This document shows, in pieces, positions 6,883 to 8,107 of a DNA stretch of 8,107 nt (position 1 is its first letter; the number at the start of each line of letters is the position of its first letter). Source of the DNA: UBA9547 sp044349205 (lineage in GTDB: Bacteria; Bacteroidota; Bacteroidia; Cytophagales; UBA9547); contig JBIKRJ010000109.1 in assembly GCA_044349205.1 (NCBI GenBank), forward strand, positions 1-8,107, read 5' to 3'. The notes beneath the pieces are model-generated. The model did not search any database. It saw only the letters and a list, made by a program, of their open reading frames with translations, and had not been told where the DNA came from. Made by a program: the position numbers and the translations under genes.

Positions 6883-7053
6883 ATGGAGATGGAAGAATTG
6901 AATCGGCTTGGAAAAAGTTGGTTGCGTTCATATTTTGTTGGGAAATCATTTTTAGACCGACATTTAATTCGGGATATTTTAACAGGGGGTACTGGCCAAT
7001 ACGTGTCAATTTCTGAATCTGACTATGAAGCGATAAATCTTTTAGCCAAGTGA
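6883..7053 (+). CDS. small unidentified protein, start uncertain (possibly start-less)
   Basis: From ATG 6883 this frame encodes 56 residues, including GKSWLRSYFVGKSFLDRH and ILTGGTGQYVSISESDYEAI, ending INLLAK. The composition and hydrophobic pattern look like a real globular protein, and are more convincing than the antisense frame in the same place. The in-frame sequence upstream is equally protein-like (VIYDFPQYRKLQNRVYYKIVSE). It runs back to an in-frame TAG at 6793-6795 but contains no ATG, GTG or TTG. One base change at AAG 6814 would create an ATG just before this block; an ATT at 6820 is another possibility. The gene may therefore use a rare start, have lost its start, or begin at 6883. 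It diverges from the YffB-like gene and overlaps the convergent TerB-like gene by 12 bases. I do not recognise the family. Confidence 0.5.
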   Translation: MEMEELNRLGKSWLRSYFVGKSFLDRHLIRDILTGGTGQYVSISESDYEAINLLAK

Positions 7054-7392
7054 AAATTTTTGTTTGAAATTGGCCACAAAATCGGATAGTAAGCTATCTT
7101 CTTCAAACTTGCCACTCACTTTTCCAATTTCCTGAACCATTTCTAATAATGCAGGATATTCCTCCCTGTTTCCCAACGATTTACACACTTCCATTGTGTG
7201 AAGAAAACTTTGAGAGATGCTAATGTCTTTTTGGTTGGAAAGAATGTGTTTTTGAATAAAATCTCGAATCGGATGTGTTTTTGTGATTTGAGAGATGGCG
7301 TTTAGTTCATTTTGATTGATAATACCATCGGCCATCAAGACCGAATAAATTAGTTCTGCAAAGGCATCGTACAGGATTTCGTTTGTATCCAT
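7042..7392 (-). CDS. small TerB-like (tellurite-resistance-type) domain protein
   Basis: This is a 116-residue, mostly helical protein without signal peptide or membrane segment. The segment ILYDAFAELIYSVLMADGII (6-25), followed by NQNELNAI, has the pattern of the TerB fold: a helix, the ADG turn (21-23), and a conserved-type glutamate (Glu29) opening the next helix. TerB-type domains are thought to bind metal ions or take part in stress-linked complexes. Here the protein stands alone with no other ter gene nearby, so no tellurite role should be inferred. It lies 52 bases downstream of the lipid kinase gene on the same strand and could be cotranscribed. Its 3' end overlaps the small + strand frame by 12 bases. 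The family assignment rests on a short motif only. Confidence 0.6.
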   Translation of the reverse strand: MDTNEILYDAFAELIYSVLMADGIINQNELNAISQITKTHPIRDFIQKHILSNQKDISISQSFLHTMEVCKSLGNREEYPALLEMVQEIGKVSGKFEEDSLLSDFVANFKQKFSLG

Positions 7393-7444
7393 ATCTTAAA
7401 AATGTGAGTGAAATTAAAAATTAAACAACAATTAGGCTTTTTAC

Positions 7445-8107
7445 TCATCCTTTTTTGGGAGCTAATATTTTTAAACTACCAGGATGCATGCGTATGTGCA
7501 ATGTTTTACCGAAATCCATCGGTTCTCCGTCCAAGTGTGCGACGCCTTCGTTTTCTCTTTCAATAAGCAATTCGTTTGTGCGAATAGAATGCATCAGAGG
7601 GCATTTGTCTATCGTTTTATTGAACAATCTGAAACCAATGCCCGGCATGTCCCAAATTTTGAAGGGTTTTAGCAAACAAACATCAAAAAGACCATCTTGC
7701 AAGTCGGCTTTTGGGGCTATAAAAGCATTGTTTCCGTATTGTGAAGAATTGGCTAAACTCAACAAAAAAGCCTCATGTTTTTTTTCAATGTCTTGATATT
7801 TAAGTCGATAGGCTTGTGGTTTGTAATTTCTAAACTCTTTAAGAGTTTGTAATACATAGGTTTTGAATCCTCTTTCTGTCGATTCGGCGAACATTTTTCC
7901 AATGTGTGCGTCGAAACCAACACCTGCCATGTTTACAAATGGTTTGCCGTTTACCGAACAAGTGTCAATGAGCAATTCTTCAGCAGTATTCAGTTGCTCG
8001 ATGGCTTTTGCGGTATTCATCTCGATGCCCAAATGCCTTGCCAAGCCGTTGCCAGAGCCCAGAGGCAAAATACCCATTCCTGACGATGAGTGTATGAGTT
8101 TGCTTGC
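7445..8107 (-). CDS. YegS/DAGK-type lipid kinase (5' end beyond the window)
   Basis: The last 220 residues are visible. The frame continues to the right edge (ASKLIHSS... before the internal ATG at 8077), so that ATG is not the start. The glycine-rich nucleotide-binding loop GILPLGSGNGLARHLG (visible residues 12-27) is the signature of the diacylglycerol kinase catalytic domain. Supporting elements are NMAGVGFDAHIG, a P-x-A-x-x-x-DG element around 132-139, and HLDGEP (191-196), which is conserved near the C-terminus in YegS/DgkB/BmrU-type kinases. These enzymes phosphorylate diacylglycerol or related lipids with ATP at the inner face of the membrane; the lipid cannot be told from sequence. 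The N-terminal part of the fold, roughly 80 residues by family length, lies outside the window. The TerB-like gene follows after 52 bases. Confidence 0.92.
   Translation of the reverse strand, partial: ASKLIHSSSGMGILPLGSGNGLARHLGIEMNTAKAIEQLNTAEELLIDTCSVNGKPFVNMAGVGFDAHIGKMFAESTERGFKTYVLQTLKEFRNYKPQAYRLKYQDIEKKHEAFLLSLANSSQYGNNAFIAPKADLQDGLFDVCLLKPFKIWDMPGIGFRLFNKTIDKCPLMHSIRTNELLIERENEGVAHLDGEPMDFGKTLHIRMHPGSLKILAPKKG

Noticed and set aside
6818..7009. 63-codon open frame on the - strand between the YffB-like and TerB-like genes.
   Set aside because: It is antisense to a more protein-like + strand frame, has no recognisable motif, and reads like a shadow translation.
8048..8077. ATG at 8077 as the start of the lipid kinase gene.
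   Set aside because: It lies two codons before the conserved glycine loop, and the frame continues in good family-like sequence to the window edge, so the true start is outside.

Overview
The window most likely comes from a member of the Bacteroidota. The support is a DUF3078 outer-membrane protein, a RimO whose N-terminal start and body read like Bacteroidota homologues, AT-rich DNA, and starts without clear Shine-Dalgarno sequences (A-rich leaders instead). Nothing visible fixes the genus.

The left half (1-4035, + strand) is the end of a surface-glycan or lipopolysaccharide-type biosynthesis cluster. In order it holds the 3' end of an unidentified gene, a GT-B-like glycosyltransferase, a GT-A-like sugar transferase of the group often labelled 'HlpA', an FkbM-family methyltransferase and a GT2 glycosyltransferase. 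The first junctions overlap by 17 and 8 bases. The third (sugar transferase to methyltransferase) is bridged by a six-codon minicistron with ATGA overlaps at both ends. The last gap is 34 bases. This looks like one polycistronic unit: three transferases would add sugars to a lipid-linked or secreted glycan, and the FkbM enzyme would methylate a sugar. Substrates cannot be read from sequence.

The right half (4025-8107) is mostly on the - strand and looks like ordinary chromosomal genes. In transcription order it holds a 5'-truncated YegS/diacylglycerol-kinase-type lipid kinase, a small TerB-like protein, a YffB/Spx/ArsC-like thioredoxin-fold protein, rimO (ribosomal protein S12 methylthiotransferase) and a DUF3078 protein. 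rimO and the DUF3078 gene are 17 bases apart and probably cotranscribed. The two halves converge, and the GT2 and DUF3078 genes overlap tail to tail by 11 bases inside a small hairpin.

Between the TerB-like and YffB-like genes lies a short + strand reading frame (ATG at 6883, stop at 7053). Its protein-like sequence continues upstream to about 6814 with no usual start codon. I found no defence system, mobile element, CRISPR array or RNA gene. The most notable points are this start-less frame, the minicistron, and a G7 tract in the FkbM gene where slippage by one base either way would truncate the enzyme.
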